Part shown: positions 29,202-39,082 of the stretch, in pieces | How positions within the stretch are numbered: position 1 is the first letter of the stretch | Layout of the letters: the number at the start of each line of letters is the position of its first letter | From: Armatimonadota bacterium | Lineage (GTDB): Bacteria; Armatimonadota; Chthonomonadetes; Chthonomonadales; CAJBBX01 | Assembly (NCBI GenBank): GCA_026392115.1 | Contig: JAPLCQ010000092.1 | Location: forward strand, 1-64,000 | DNA length: 64,000 nucleotides | Direction: 5' to 3' | Notes under the pieces: model-generated | Seen by the model: only the letters and a program-made list of their open reading frames with translations | What the model was told of the DNA's origin: nothing | Database searches by the model: none | Position numbers and translations under genes: made by a program

Positions 29202-29870
29202 TCACAGTTCGGGGTCTTGCGTGGCGACTTGCTGATAGTTCGACGGCGGGCCGCCGGCCTCCTCCCCGCGATAGAGCCCATGCGTGCGGATGTACCGAAG
29301 CACGGCCGCGGGCGCCAGTCCGTCGGCGCTCTCGCCTGCCGCGATCCTGCCGCGCACCTCGGTGGCCGACAAGTCGCTGTGCGTCGTCTCCAGCATCGCG
29401 ATTCGTTCAATCCAGCCGGCGGGCAGCCGCCGGGCCAGCCACTCCCGCGTGAAGCCCGGGCGCGCGGCGGCGACGACGCTGCTCAGCGCGAGCACGCGCT
29501 CCGGGGCGCGCCACGTGGGCAGTTCGGCCACCGCGTCGACCCCCGTGATGAAGAAGAGGCGGCAACCGGGGCGCTGGTCCGTCAGGCTCTGAAGGGTATC
29601 GGCGGTGTAAGAGATGCCCCGGCGCCGAATCTCCGTGTCAGAGACCTCCATGGCCTCGAAGGGCTCGGCCGCCAGCCGCGCCATGGCCAGGCGGTGTTCC
29701 GGAGCGGCCAGGCAGGCCCCGGACCGATGCGCCGGTCGCCCGTTCGGCACGAGCAGCAGCCGGTCCAGCGCCAGCTCCCTCAGGGCCTCCGCGGCCACGT
29801 GCAGGTGCCCGTTGTGGATCGGGTCGAACGTTCCGCCGTAGACGCCGAGCCGTTGGTGATCCGGAGACAT
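29202..29870 (-). CDS. nadD: Nicotinate-nucleotide adenylyltransferase
   Basis: GVYGGTFDPIHNGHLHVA; ISYTADTLQSL; LSATEVRGRIAAGES. Confidence 0.95.
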   Translation of the reverse strand: MSPDHQRLGVYGGTFDPIHNGHLHVAAEALRELALDRLLLVPNGRPAHRSGACLAAPEHRLAMARLAAEPFEAMEVSDTEIRRRGISYTADTLQSLTDQRPGCRLFFITGVDAVAELPTWRAPERVLALSSVVAAARPGFTREWLARRLPAGWIERIAMLETTHSDLSATEVRGRIAAGESADGLAPAAVLRYIRTHGLYRGEEAGGPPSNYQQVATQDPEL

Positions 29871-29885
29871 GGCGGGCCGGCCGCG

Positions 29886-30587
29886 CTAGTCGATGGAGCC
29901 GCTGGGCTGGACGCCGCGGGGCGCGTCCGTGTCGGCTCCTCGGCGGCGCGTGCCGTTGCCGGTCCGCGCGGGGCCGGTGCGCGGCGGATCGGCGTCGGTG
30001 TCGCGGTTGCGCCGGACGGCGGCGGGACGCTCGCGTTCGCCCGACCGCCTGGTCGAGCCGCGCGGGCGCTCGCTCTCGGCGGCGGGTGTCTGATCGGTGG
30101 CGTCGCGGTTGCGACGGGTGCGCGTGTGCGTGCGGCCGGAGGCCGGGGCCGGCCCGTCGTCCGTGGTCGCGCGGTCGGGTTCGCTCTGCTGCGGCTCGGG
30201 GCGGGCGGCGGGCGCGTCGCCATCGGTCCGGCGCGATCGGCGCCTGCGCGTCGCGGGCGCGGGGGTGTCATCGGATGCGTCCCCCGCCGGTGTCACCTGC
30301 ACCTGGATGGGCACGGCCTGTCGCCGCGTCGCCGCCGGCGCCGGCGTGGGCGAGGCGTCCGGCGTCACATCGGCCGCGGGCGCGGGGTTGGGTGTCGGCT
30401 GGACCGGCGCCGGCGCGACGAGCGCCGGTTGCGGCCGGGGCTGCTTGGACCGGAAGAGCCGGACGCCCGGTGCGATGACGGCGGCGCCCACGACGAAGGA
30501 GGCCAGAAGCAGGAGGCTCCAGACTAGGCAGGACTTGAGGCAAGCCCCACGGTGTTCGCCGGGGGTGGGCGAGGTCATGCGCGACAT
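29886..30587 (-). CDS. Hypothetical single-TM protein with Pro/Ala then Arg/Asp-rich low-complexity tail
   Basis: One TM segment CLVWSLLLLASFVVGAAVIAPGVRLF then low-complexity region; family not recognisable. Confidence 0.5.
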   Translation of the reverse strand: MSRMTSPTPGEHRGACLKSCLVWSLLLLASFVVGAAVIAPGVRLFRSKQPRPQPALVAPAPVQPTPNPAPAADVTPDASPTPAPAATRRQAVPIQVQVTPAGDASDDTPAPATRRRRSRRTDGDAPAARPEPQQSEPDRATTDDGPAPASGRTHTRTRRNRDATDQTPAAESERPRGSTRRSGERERPAAVRRNRDTDADPPRTGPARTGNGTRRRGADTDAPRGVQPSGSID

Positions 30588-30595
30588 AGTATCGG

Positions 30596-31813
30596 TTAGC
30601 TTACCGGCGCCGACTCCGGCTTGTCAAGCCGCACGGCGAGCATCAGGCACGCGGCCACCACGGCGGTGCAGGCTCCCACCGCGAAGGGCGCCCACCGGTG
30701 CAAGTCGTAGAGGAACCCCGCGCCGATGCTGGCCGGCAGCGCGGCCAGGCCGACGACCATGTGAAAGGCGCCGATCTCCGTGGCGCGTCGGTCCGCATGG
30801 GCCAGATCGGCTGCCATGGCCCGCTGTACGCCCTGGGTGAGCGTGTAGTAGAAGCCGTAGAGCACGAAGAGCAGGCAGACCGCCGCCATGCCGTTGAGCA
30901 GCGCGAAGCCGAGGTAGACCGACGCGAAGACGAGCCATCCCAACGCGATGAGCGGCTTCCGGCCCACGCGGTCGGAGAGGCGCCCGACCGGGTACCCCAG
31001 CGCCGCCTCGACCACGTTGAAGAGGGCGTAGAGGAGGAAGACCTGCTCGGGCCGCACGCCCATGTCGTCCTGGGCGCGCAGGATGAGGAAAGCATCCGAC
31101 GAGTTTCCCAGCCCGAAGAGGGCGCAGATGAGCAGGTACCGCTTATAGGCCGGGCTCAGGCCGGTGATCGTCGGAAGGGCCTTGCGCACCAGGTCGGCGG
31201 GCGTCCGCTTCTCCTTCACCATCACGGCCAGCACCAGCACGCCCAGCAGACCCGGCACGAAGGCCACCCAGTAGAGGGAGCGCCAGTTCTGCGCGTTGGT
31301 GCCGTGCAGGAAGCGGCTCAGCAGCAGGTAACCCAGCAGCGGCCCGCCCACGGCGCCGATGGTGTCCATGCTCCGGTGGAAGCCGAAGGCCTGGCCGCGC
31401 CGGTCGGCGTCGCAGTTCTCGGTGATCAGCGCGTCGCGCGGCGCCGTGCGGAGGCCCTTGCCCAGACGGTCCACGAAGCGCGCCGCCAGCACGTGCCCCC
31501 ACGAGCCGGCCAGGGCGATCAGCGGCTTGCCCAGCGCGCCGAAGCCGTAGCCCGCCACCACGAACGGCTTCCGGGCGCCGATCTTGTCGGAGAGCCACCC
31601 CGAGTAGAGCTTGAGGAGGCTGGCGGTGCTCTCCGCCACACCCTCGATGAGGCCCAGGGCCCACGCGGGCGCGCCCAGCACCCGCGTGAGGAACATGGGA
31701 TTCAGCGGATAGACCATCTCGCTGGAGACGTCGGCCAACAGGCTGACGATCCCCAGCGCCCGCACGACGGGACTCAGCCCGCGTCGCTTCGCACCGTCGC
31801 CACTCTCGGTCAC
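30596..31813 (-). CDS. MFS transporter
   Basis: GTG start; LLADVSSEMVYPLNPMFLTRVLGA; LYSGWLSDKIGARKPFVVAGYG; 12-TM-like hydropathy. Confidence 0.9.
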   Translation of the reverse strand: MTESGDGAKRRGLSPVVRALGIVSLLADVSSEMVYPLNPMFLTRVLGAPAWALGLIEGVAESTASLLKLYSGWLSDKIGARKPFVVAGYGFGALGKPLIALAGSWGHVLAARFVDRLGKGLRTAPRDALITENCDADRRGQAFGFHRSMDTIGAVGGPLLGYLLLSRFLHGTNAQNWRSLYWVAFVPGLLGVLVLAVMVKEKRTPADLVRKALPTITGLSPAYKRYLLICALFGLGNSSDAFLILRAQDDMGVRPEQVFLLYALFNVVEAALGYPVGRLSDRVGRKPLIALGWLVFASVYLGFALLNGMAAVCLLFVLYGFYYTLTQGVQRAMAADLAHADRRATEIGAFHMVVGLAALPASIGAGFLYDLHRWAPFAVGACTAVVAACLMLAVRLDKPESAPVS

Positions 31814-31842
31814 GGGCTGGCCCCTCTCCGGCGCACTGCGCC

Positions 31843-33840
31843 TCAGCGCACGCGCGCCCCTGCGGGAACTTCGGTCTCCGGCTGCAGCAGGATCGCCTGG
31901 CCCTCGGTGTCGGCGGCCAGGATCATTCCCTGCGACTCGATGCCGCGCATCTTCCTCGGGGCCAGGTTGGCCACGATGACGACCTGCTTGCCGGCGACCT
32001 CCTCCGGCTCGTACATCTCGGCGATGCCGGCCAGGATGGTCCGCTGCTCCGTCCCCAGGTCCACCGTCAGCTTGAGCAGCTTGTCGGCCTTGGGGATGCG
32101 CTCGGCGGCGAGCACGCGGGCCACGCGAAGCTCCACCTTGGCGAAGTCGTCGTACGTGATGGTCGCGGGCCCCTCGGGCGCCGGTGCGGGTGCGGGTGCT
32201 TCGGTCACGGGCTTCTCCTTGGGTTGTGCGGCAGGCTTGACGGCCGCGGGCTGCGCCGCGGCCGCGGGGGCCTCCTGGATGCGCGGGAAGAGCGGCGCGG
32301 GCGCGGGCAACGCGGCGGCGGCGGGCAGCAATCCCCAGCCGCGGGCATCGTCCCACGTGGCGGACGCGCCCTCCATGCCGATCTGGCGGAAGAGCGCGGC
32401 CGACGCGGTGGGCATCACCGGCGCGACGAGGCAGGCGACCACGCGCACGGCCTCGAGGCAGGTGTAGAGGACCGTCGCCAGCTCCCCGCGCTCGCCGCGC
32501 TTGGCCAGCGCCCAGGGCGTCTTCTCCTCGATATAGCGGTTCATGCGCGCCACCAGCCGCCACGCGGCCTCCAGCGCGCCGTTGAACCGGTACTCATCCA
32601 GCGCGGCGGCATAGTCGGCGGCCGCCTGCGCGGCGAACGCGCGGACCTCCTCGTCGACCCCTGCCGGCGTGGGTGCGGCGCCTTCGAAGTAGCGCGAGGC
32701 CATGGTCACCGTGCGGTTGCAGAGGTTCCCGATATCGTTGGCCAGGTCCGTGTTGTAGCGCTTCAGGAAGCCCTCGTGGCTGTACTCGCTGTCGCCGTGG
32801 AAGACCATCTCGCGGATGAGCAGGTAGCGCACGGCGTCCACCGCCACGGACTTCTCCGCGCCGGTCAGCCCCGCCAGTTCGTCGGCCAGCGCCAGCGGGT
32901 GCGGCAGGCCGCCGGTGCGCTTGCCCTCCTTCTGCCCCGTGGCGCCCACCCACCAGCCGTGGGCGTAGACCTGCTTCGGCAGCGGCAGACCCAGCGCCAT
33001 CAGCATGGCGGGCCACATGGTGGCGTGGAAGCGGACGAAGATCTCCTTGGCCATCAGGTGCGCGTCGGCGGGCCAGAGCTGTTCGTAGCGCTCCATGTCG
33101 GTGGGCCAGCCGGTGGCGGCAAGATAGTTGATCAGGGCGTCGAACCAGACGTAGACCACCTTGTCCGGCTCGTCGGGCACGGGGATGCCCCAGCCGTTGT
33201 TGCCGCGCGTCACGCTGGCGTCGCGGAGCCCCTGCTTGATGAAGGCGATCACCTCGTTCTTGCGGAACTCGGGCTGCAGCCAGCCGGGGTTCGCCTCGAT
33301 CTGCTCCAGTAGCCTGTCGCCGTAGGCCGAGAGGCGGAAGAACCAGTTCTCCTCCTGCACGCGGCGCAGCGGCTTGCGGCACTCGGCGTTGGGGCAGAGG
33401 CCGTCCGGCTTCACGTCGGTGTCGCGGAAGAAGGTCTCGTCGGAGACGCAGTACCAGCCCTCGTAGGTCCCCTTGTAGATGTCGCCGGAGTCGCGCAGGC
33501 GTCGGAAGACCTCCTGCACCACGCTCACATGGCGCGGCTCGGTCGTCCGGATGAAGTCGTCATACGCGAAGTCCATACCGTCCCAGGCGGCGCGGAACTC
33601 GGCTGCCAGGTCGGTGACGAACTGCAGCGGCTCTTTGCCCGCCTCGGCGGCCGCCTCGAAGCACTTGGTAGCCTGCTCATCGGTCCCCGTAAGGAACCAG
33701 ACCTCGTGCCCGCGCATGCGCTGGTACCGGGCCAGCACGTCGCAGCAGAGCGTCGTCAGCGCCGACCCGATGTGGGGGCTGCCGTTGACGTAGTAGATCG
33801 GGGTGGTGATGTACACGGTCTTGGACGGCTTGTCGCTCAT
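31843..33840 (-). CDS. metG: Methionyl-tRNA synthetase with C-terminal tRNA-binding domain
   Basis: TTPIYYVNGSPHIGSALTTLCCDVLARYQR (HIGS); WFDALINYLAATGWP; C-terminal KVELRVARVLAAE...GKQVVIVANLAPRKMRGIESQGMILA; KMSKS is atypical (see findings). Confidence 0.95.
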   Translation of the reverse strand: MSDKPSKTVYITTPIYYVNGSPHIGSALTTLCCDVLARYQRMRGHEVWFLTGTDEQATKCFEAAAEAGKEPLQFVTDLAAEFRAAWDGMDFAYDDFIRTTEPRHVSVVQEVFRRLRDSGDIYKGTYEGWYCVSDETFFRDTDVKPDGLCPNAECRKPLRRVQEENWFFRLSAYGDRLLEQIEANPGWLQPEFRKNEVIAFIKQGLRDASVTRGNNGWGIPVPDEPDKVVYVWFDALINYLAATGWPTDMERYEQLWPADAHLMAKEIFVRFHATMWPAMLMALGLPLPKQVYAHGWWVGATGQKEGKRTGGLPHPLALADELAGLTGAEKSVAVDAVRYLLIREMVFHGDSEYSHEGFLKRYNTDLANDIGNLCNRTVTMASRYFEGAAPTPAGVDEEVRAFAAQAAADYAAALDEYRFNGALEAAWRLVARMNRYIEEKTPWALAKRGERGELATVLYTCLEAVRVVACLVAPVMPTASAALFRQIGMEGASATWDDARGWGLLPAAAALPAPAPLFPRIQEAPAAAAQPAAVKPAAQPKEKPVTEAPAPAPAPEGPATITYDDFAKVELRVARVLAAERIPKADKLLKLTVDLGTEQRTILAGIAEMYEPEEVAGKQVVIVANLAPRKMRGIESQGMILAADTEGQAILLQPETEVPAGARVR

Positions 33841-34025
33841 CGTGGAGAACCTCGCGGGAATGGACGCCTGAGCCCGGCGGCACGAGAGCCACAGGCCCGG
33901 GTCAGGCGACGACTGCTGCCCCTCAGGATACTCCATGCGATGCGCTCAACGCTGGGTCGGGGCGCCCGGGCCGGGCCGGCGCCGGTTCGCCCGCCCTCAG
34001 TCCGTCCGCGCGGCGTCGGGCGCCC

Positions 34026-34772
34026 TTACCACCGCCGTTCGTGCATGCCCAGGCTGACGGCGTGGGCCATGCCGATGAGCGGCAGATGCTGGAGCGTGGC
34101 GCTGACCTCTGCGCCCATCTCTTCCGGGCTCAACTCCTCCTGGCGCTCCAGGATGGCCAGTTGGAAGGCCTCGTAGTAGGGCTCCATCGCATCCATGCAC
34201 TCAACGACCTCGCCGGTGAGGTCGTCGGGGAGCGCCAGGTTGATGGACCCGCTGAGCAGGTCCTCCATGCTGAACTCGATCTCGATCTCGCCGTCGTCCG
34301 AGCGGGCCCAGAGCAGCGCGGCTTCGATCGACTTCCCCCACAGGTACTCGCAGGCCAGGCGTACCAGCCGGTCCAGGTCGCCGGAGTGGTGGGTGGCCAC
34401 GGTGCGGCGGATGTCTGCCTGCGTCGCCTCGAAGGGCTCGACCGCGCCCTGCAGGCACGGCAGGTCGTCATCGCTCTGCGAGAGACCGTTGCGGTGCGCT
34501 TCCCGGAGCATGGCCGACACCGAGTAGCCCAGCCGCGCCGTTGCGGGACTGAGGGGCGGCGGCGCCTTCTCCATCCGCAGGTCGGTGAGGCCCTCGATGC
34601 CCAGGTCGGCCACCTGCCGCATGATGGCCTGGGCTTCGTCGGCGTCCACGCAGACGGCCGCCGCCGCGTTGGGCGACATGTCGATGCCCTCCGACAGACC
34701 GGCGAAGTACAGCTTCACCTTCCGGTCCGAGCCCGGCTCCGCCAGCATCCACGTCACGACGTACGGACCCAC
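34026..34772 (-). CDS. Hypothetical protein
   Basis: 248-aa ORF with coherent codon usage and acidic C-terminus; family not recognised. Confidence 0.6.
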   Translation of the reverse strand: MGPYVVTWMLAEPGSDRKVKLYFAGLSEGIDMSPNAAAAVCVDADEAQAIMRQVADLGIEGLTDLRMEKAPPPLSPATARLGYSVSAMLREAHRNGLSQSDDDLPCLQGAVEPFEATQADIRRTVATHHSGDLDRLVRLACEYLWGKSIEAALLWARSDDGEIEIEFSMEDLLSGSINLALPDDLTGEVVECMDAMEPYYEAFQLAILERQEELSPEEMGAEVSATLQHLPLIGMAHAVSLGMHERRW

Positions 34773-35015
34773 GGCATCCTCCTGCCGGACCGCCTCCGCG
34801 GTCCGCGCCCGATCCCGGCGCCTGTGCCCGGCTCATCGTAGGCGGGCGCGAGGGAACACACAGGATACCCGCCCGCGCGGGGCGGCCCCGGCGAGCGGAG
34901 GATGCCGCGCCGTCGGCGTCGAACCTGAGGCCGGGCTTGGCGGGTCGGAGATCCGGCTGCCGGGCATCGGTCGCGCCCGGCGCACGTTCGCCAGCGGGCC
35001 GGAGGAGGATTGACC

Positions 35016-36071
35016 ATGGTCTTGCAGCTCTGCGCCGCCCTGGCGGGCATCGTCGCCCAGGCATCGCCGCAGCCGGCACAGGCAGACTGGACGCAACGGC
35101 AGTTCACCATCCCCGTGGCGGTGGTGAGCTACTTCCCCACGGCGGGCGACCGTATCGACATATCGGTGACCGGAGACTGGGGCGCACCCTACGAGGAGAC
35201 CCGGGACAAGTGCCGCCGCATGACCCGGGAGACGATCCAGGCGCTGCAGGAGGGCTCCCGCTTCCGAGGCTACAAGAGCCCGTCGGCGAAGCCGGCCCTG
35301 CTCTATAGGGTCGAAGCCGAGTTCGAGTTCCGCGAGCCGCTGCCCACATGCCCGCTCAAGCCCGGCGAAGGCGCCCCCATGACCGACTACAACGCCATCA
35401 TGAAGCGCATCGGCATCCGCGGCCTGCTGGCCAGGGGCGTCAAGGAGGTCTGGGTCTGGGGCTACCACGGCGGCAAGGTGGGCCTCTGGGAGAGCAACAT
35501 GGCCTCTCCCACCGGCGACGTCAGCAACTCCAATCGCGACGGCGCCGACCTGCCCGTCCTCGACCGCACCTACACCGTCTACCATTACAACTATCAGCGC
35601 GGAACCGGCGAGGCTGTGGAGGACCACACCCACCAGATCGAGGCGCTCCTCAACTCCGTCGACGGCCGCGACGGCGCGCCGCGCGACAAGTGGCCCGACC
35701 TCCTCTTTTGGGGCAAGTTCGTGGGCAGCGACATCAGCCACAAGATCGTGACCCAACCCGCCCGCTGCGGCTGGACCCACTACGCCCCCAACTCCCAGGG
35801 CGATTACGACTGGGCCAACAAGCGCCAGGTGGAGACCGATATTGAGGACTGGCGGCCGGACGCCCCCGGCAAGACCCAGCTTATGAACAGCGACCGCTGG
35901 GGCGGCGACGGCCTGAAGTGGAAGGTCTACTGGATGCAGGCCATCCCCGGCCTCGGCTCCGGCCTCACCTATCGCGGCGCGCCCCTCGCCAACTGGTGGG
36001 CCTTCGTGGCCGACTGGGACCGCTGCATGCGCACCAAGACCAAGCTGGCCGCCGCGGCCGGCGGGAAGTGA
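35016..36071 (+). CDS. Secreted hypothetical protein
   Basis: Signal-like MVLQLCAALAGIVAQASPQPAQA; conserved-looking aromatic-rich body (GLLARGVKEVWVWGYHGGKVGLWESNM). Confidence 0.7.
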   Translation: MVLQLCAALAGIVAQASPQPAQADWTQRQFTIPVAVVSYFPTAGDRIDISVTGDWGAPYEETRDKCRRMTRETIQALQEGSRFRGYKSPSAKPALLYRVEAEFEFREPLPTCPLKPGEGAPMTDYNAIMKRIGIRGLLARGVKEVWVWGYHGGKVGLWESNMASPTGDVSNSNRDGADLPVLDRTYTVYHYNYQRGTGEAVEDHTHQIEALLNSVDGRDGAPRDKWPDLLFWGKFVGSDISHKIVTQPARCGWTHYAPNSQGDYDWANKRQVETDIEDWRPDAPGKTQLMNSDRWGGDGLKWKVYWMQAIPGLGSGLTYRGAPLANWWAFVADWDRCMRTKTKLAAAAGGK

Positions 36072-36081
36072 GAGAAACACC

Positions 36082-36612
36082 ATGACGCGCCGATCCGCCA
36101 CCGCCCTGGCCGCCGCCGCCGGGATCATCGCAGCCGTCGCCCTCGCCGCTCCGGCCAAACCGGGCCGCCAGACGCCGGCGCCGCCGCAGAACGTCAAGCC
36201 CGTGGCCAGGCGCCTCCATGGCCCGGGCCTCCACCACATCGCCATCAAGGTCGCCGACTTCGACAAGTCGCTCCGCTTCTACCAGGAGGGCGTGGGCATG
36301 AAGAAGGTCTTCGGCTGGGGGACGGGCGACGGCCGCGGCGCCATGCTCGACATGGGCGACGGCAACTACTTCGAGGTCTTCGCCGGCGGCAAGCCCCGCA
36401 CCGCTCCGATCGACTCGCCCATCCTGCACATCGCCCTGCGCTCCGGCGACCCCTATGGCGCCTACAAGAGGGCCATGGACGCCGGCGCCGCGTCCCAGAT
36501 GAAGCCCACCGACATGACCATCCCCGGCGACCATGCGCTCAAAATCCGCATCTCATTCGTGGTCGGGCCCGACGGCGAGGTGGTCGAGTTCTTCAAGAAC
36601 GACGAGTTCTGA
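36082..36612 (+). CDS. VOC-family (glyoxalase/bleomycin-resistance fold) secreted protein
   Basis: LHHIAIKVADFDKSLRFYQEGVGMKKVF; FVVGPDGEVVEFFKND. Confidence 0.9.
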   Translation: MTRRSATALAAAAGIIAAVALAAPAKPGRQTPAPPQNVKPVARRLHGPGLHHIAIKVADFDKSLRFYQEGVGMKKVFGWGTGDGRGAMLDMGDGNYFEVFAGGKPRTAPIDSPILHIALRSGDPYGAYKRAMDAGAASQMKPTDMTIPGDHALKIRISFVVGPDGEVVEFFKNDEF

Positions 36613-36633
36613 CCGGACGCCGTCGGCGCGCCG

Positions 36634-36669
36634 GTCCCATCCGTCCCACTCGTCCCATACGTCCCATCG
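36634..36669 (+). repeat. Nonamer tandem array, GTCCCAtNc x4
   Basis: GTCCCATCC GTCCCACTC GTCCCATAC GTCCCATCG, exact 9-nt spacing. Confidence 0.9.
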
Positions 36670-36782
36670 CCCGCCGAAGCCCGGACGAAACCCCTGCACG
36701 GCCCTTCGGCGTAGTAACATTGGCGCGCGTCGGGCCGGATGTCGGCCGCGGACTTGGGTGCGCCCTTGGAGGATGACCGAAT

Positions 36783-37631
36783 ATGAACGCCATGAGAACC
36801 ACGGTGCTGATGGCGCTGCTGGTGGGTCTCTTTATGTTCGTCGGCGGAGCCCTCGCCGGCTCCCGCGGCATGATGATGGGCCTGACCTTCGCCGCCGTCA
36901 CCAATATGGCGGCCTACTGGTTTAGCGACAAGCTCGCCCTCATGATGAGCGGCGCCCAGGAGGTCTCGCCCACCGAAGCCGCGGACCTGCACCGCATGGT
37001 CGCCTCCGTGGCCCGGCAGGCCGGCGTGCCCATGCCCCGCGTCTACATGATCCCGCAGGAGCAGCCCAACGCCTTCGCCACCGGCCGCGATCCGGGGCAT
37101 GCCGCCGTGGCGGTCACCGCGGGCCTCCTGCAGCTCATGTCCCGCGAAGAGCTGGAGGCCGTGCTGGCGCACGAGATGGCGCACGTCAAGCACCGCGACA
37201 TCCTCATCAGCAGCATCGCGGCCACCGTTGCCGGCGCCATCTCCATGCTGCCCAGGATGATCTTCTTCTTTGGCCCGGGCGACCGCCGGGACGACGATGG
37301 AGGCGGCCTCTTCGGCATGCTGGCGGCCATGATCATCGCTCCCATCGCCGCCGTGCTGATCCAGTTGGCCATCTCCCGGGCGCGCGAGTTCGAGGCCGAC
37401 GCCGGCGCCGCGCGCATCACCGGCAACCCGCTGGCCCTTGCGTCCGCCCTGCAGCGGCTGGAGGGCATGGCGCGCCGGGCGCCCATGAACGTGAACGCCG
37501 CGGCCAGCCACATGTACATCATCAATCCGCTGGGCGGCGACATCCTGCGGGGCATCGGCGGCCTCTTCCGAACGCATCCGCATACCGAAGAGCGCGTGGC
37601 GAGGCTGCGCCAAATCGCCGGTATCCGGTAA
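36783..37631 (+). CDS. htpX: M48 metalloprotease HtpX
   Basis: VLAHEMAHVKHRDILISSIAATVAGAIS; REFEADAGAARITGNP; N-terminal TM segments. Confidence 0.95.
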   Translation: MNAMRTTVLMALLVGLFMFVGGALAGSRGMMMGLTFAAVTNMAAYWFSDKLALMMSGAQEVSPTEAADLHRMVASVARQAGVPMPRVYMIPQEQPNAFATGRDPGHAAVAVTAGLLQLMSREELEAVLAHEMAHVKHRDILISSIAATVAGAISMLPRMIFFFGPGDRRDDDGGGLFGMLAAMIIAPIAAVLIQLAISRAREFEADAGAARITGNPLALASALQRLEGMARRAPMNVNAAASHMYIINPLGGDILRGIGGLFRTHPHTEERVARLRQIAGIR

Positions 37632-37691
37632 CATCGTGGGGCCAGGCCCCGGTCGAACGCAGGCCGGGGCCACTCCAGACGGGAGAGCCCC

Positions 37692-38894
37692 ATGAACCGC
37701 ACCACCATCGCCTTGCTGCCCCTTCTGCTCGCCGCCGCCCTGGGCGCGTCGGGCCAAGCCTCCGAGCCGGTCGGACCCATGTGGGACCTCAAGGCGCTGA
37801 GCCGAGCGCCCCGCGTCTTCGATGCGCCCGGCTTCTCCGAGCCCGGCGTTCGTGCGCTCTTCTTCGAGGGACCGGCCTTCAGGGGCAAGCCCACGCGCGT
37901 CTTCGCCTGGATGGGCTTCCCCAAGCTAGAGCCTGGCAAGAAGGCGCCGGGCATGGTGCTGGTACACGGAGGCGGCGGCACCGCCATCGCCTCCTGGGTG
38001 CGCCTCTGGACCGAGCGGGGCTATGCCGCCATCGCCATGGACACCTGCGGCGGAGTGCCCAGGGTCGCTAACGGCGCCTGGGAGCGTAACCCCGACGGGG
38101 GACCCAACGGCTGGGGCGGCTTCGACCAGATCGACCAGCCGCGAACCGACCAGTGGACCTACCACGCCGTGGCGTCGGCCCTTCTGGCCCACTCGCTGCT
38201 CCGCGCGCAGCCCGAGGTCGACGCCCGCCGCATCGGCCTCACCGGCATCTCCTGGGGCGGCTACCTCACCTGCATCATCGCCGGCGTCGACCCGCGCTTC
38301 CGCTTCGCCGTCCCGGTCTACGGCTGCGGCTTCACCAACGAGCACACCTTCGCCTCGGCGGTCACGGGCCTCGGTCCCGAGCGCGCCGACCGCTGGATGC
38401 GCTGGTGGGATCCCTCCGCCTACCTCGGCGCGGTCAAGATGCCCATGCTCTGGGTGACCGGCAGCAACGACTTCGCCTACACCTTCAATGCGTTGCAGAA
38501 GAGCTACCGCCTGCCGAAGACGCCCCGCACGCTGGCCATCCGCCTCCGCATGCCCCACGGCCACGGCCCCGCCGGCGAGGCGCCGAAGGAGACCTGGGAC
38601 TACGCCGACAGCGTTCTGAAGCACGGCGTCCCGCTGGCCCGCATCACCGGGCAAGGCCGCGACGGCGAGACCGTCTGGGCCACCTACCAGACCAAACGGA
38701 CCATCGTCCGGGCGGAACTGAACATCACCCGCGACCTCGGCCTCTGGCCCGACCGCAAGTGGGACGCCCTCCCCGCCACCCTGGCCCGTGGCAAGGTCAC
38801 GGCCACCCTCCCGCCCGGCGTAACGGTCTACTATCTGAACCTCTTCGACGACCGCGACTGCGCCGTGAGCACGGAGCACGTAGAGGTGCGGTAG
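37692..38894 (+). CDS. Secreted alpha/beta-hydrolase (acetylxylan-esterase/DLH-like)
   Basis: Signal peptide; MVLVHGGGGTAIASWVRLW; IGLTGISWGGYLTCIIAGVDPR. Confidence 0.85.
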   Translation: MNRTTIALLPLLLAAALGASGQASEPVGPMWDLKALSRAPRVFDAPGFSEPGVRALFFEGPAFRGKPTRVFAWMGFPKLEPGKKAPGMVLVHGGGGTAIASWVRLWTERGYAAIAMDTCGGVPRVANGAWERNPDGGPNGWGGFDQIDQPRTDQWTYHAVASALLAHSLLRAQPEVDARRIGLTGISWGGYLTCIIAGVDPRFRFAVPVYGCGFTNEHTFASAVTGLGPERADRWMRWWDPSAYLGAVKMPMLWVTGSNDFAYTFNALQKSYRLPKTPRTLAIRLRMPHGHGPAGEAPKETWDYADSVLKHGVPLARITGQGRDGETVWATYQTKRTIVRAELNITRDLGLWPDRKWDALPATLARGKVTATLPPGVTVYYLNLFDDRDCAVSTEHVEVR

Positions 38895-38977
38895 GCGGCG
38901 GGACGGCGCGTATAATAGGACGACGGGAGCGGCGGAGCCCATCCGGCGAGGTCCGGGCGGGCTGTCCGGCGGCAGGG

Positions 38978-38995
38978 AGCGCCCGAAGGGGCGCT
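38978..38995 (+). repeat. Perfect intergenic hairpin
   Basis: AGCGCCC-GAAG-GGGCGCT. Confidence 0.7.
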
Positions 38996-39052
38996 TCGTG
39001 CCTCTCGTTGCCCGCGACTTCAGTCGCCGGGCCCCCGCCCCGCCCTACCCCC

Positions 39053-39082
39053 CGGTGGCTCGGGCCTCCGTGCCCGAGTCGC
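39053..39082 (+). repeat. 30-bp intergenic hairpin repeat, copy 2
   Basis: CGGTGGCTCGGGCCTCCGTGCCCGAGTCGC; matches 27656..27685. Confidence 0.75.

Noticed and set aside
29886-30587. Arg/Asp/Pro-rich tail as a novel domain
   Set aside because: Low-complexity compositional bias is enough to explain it; no motif recognised.
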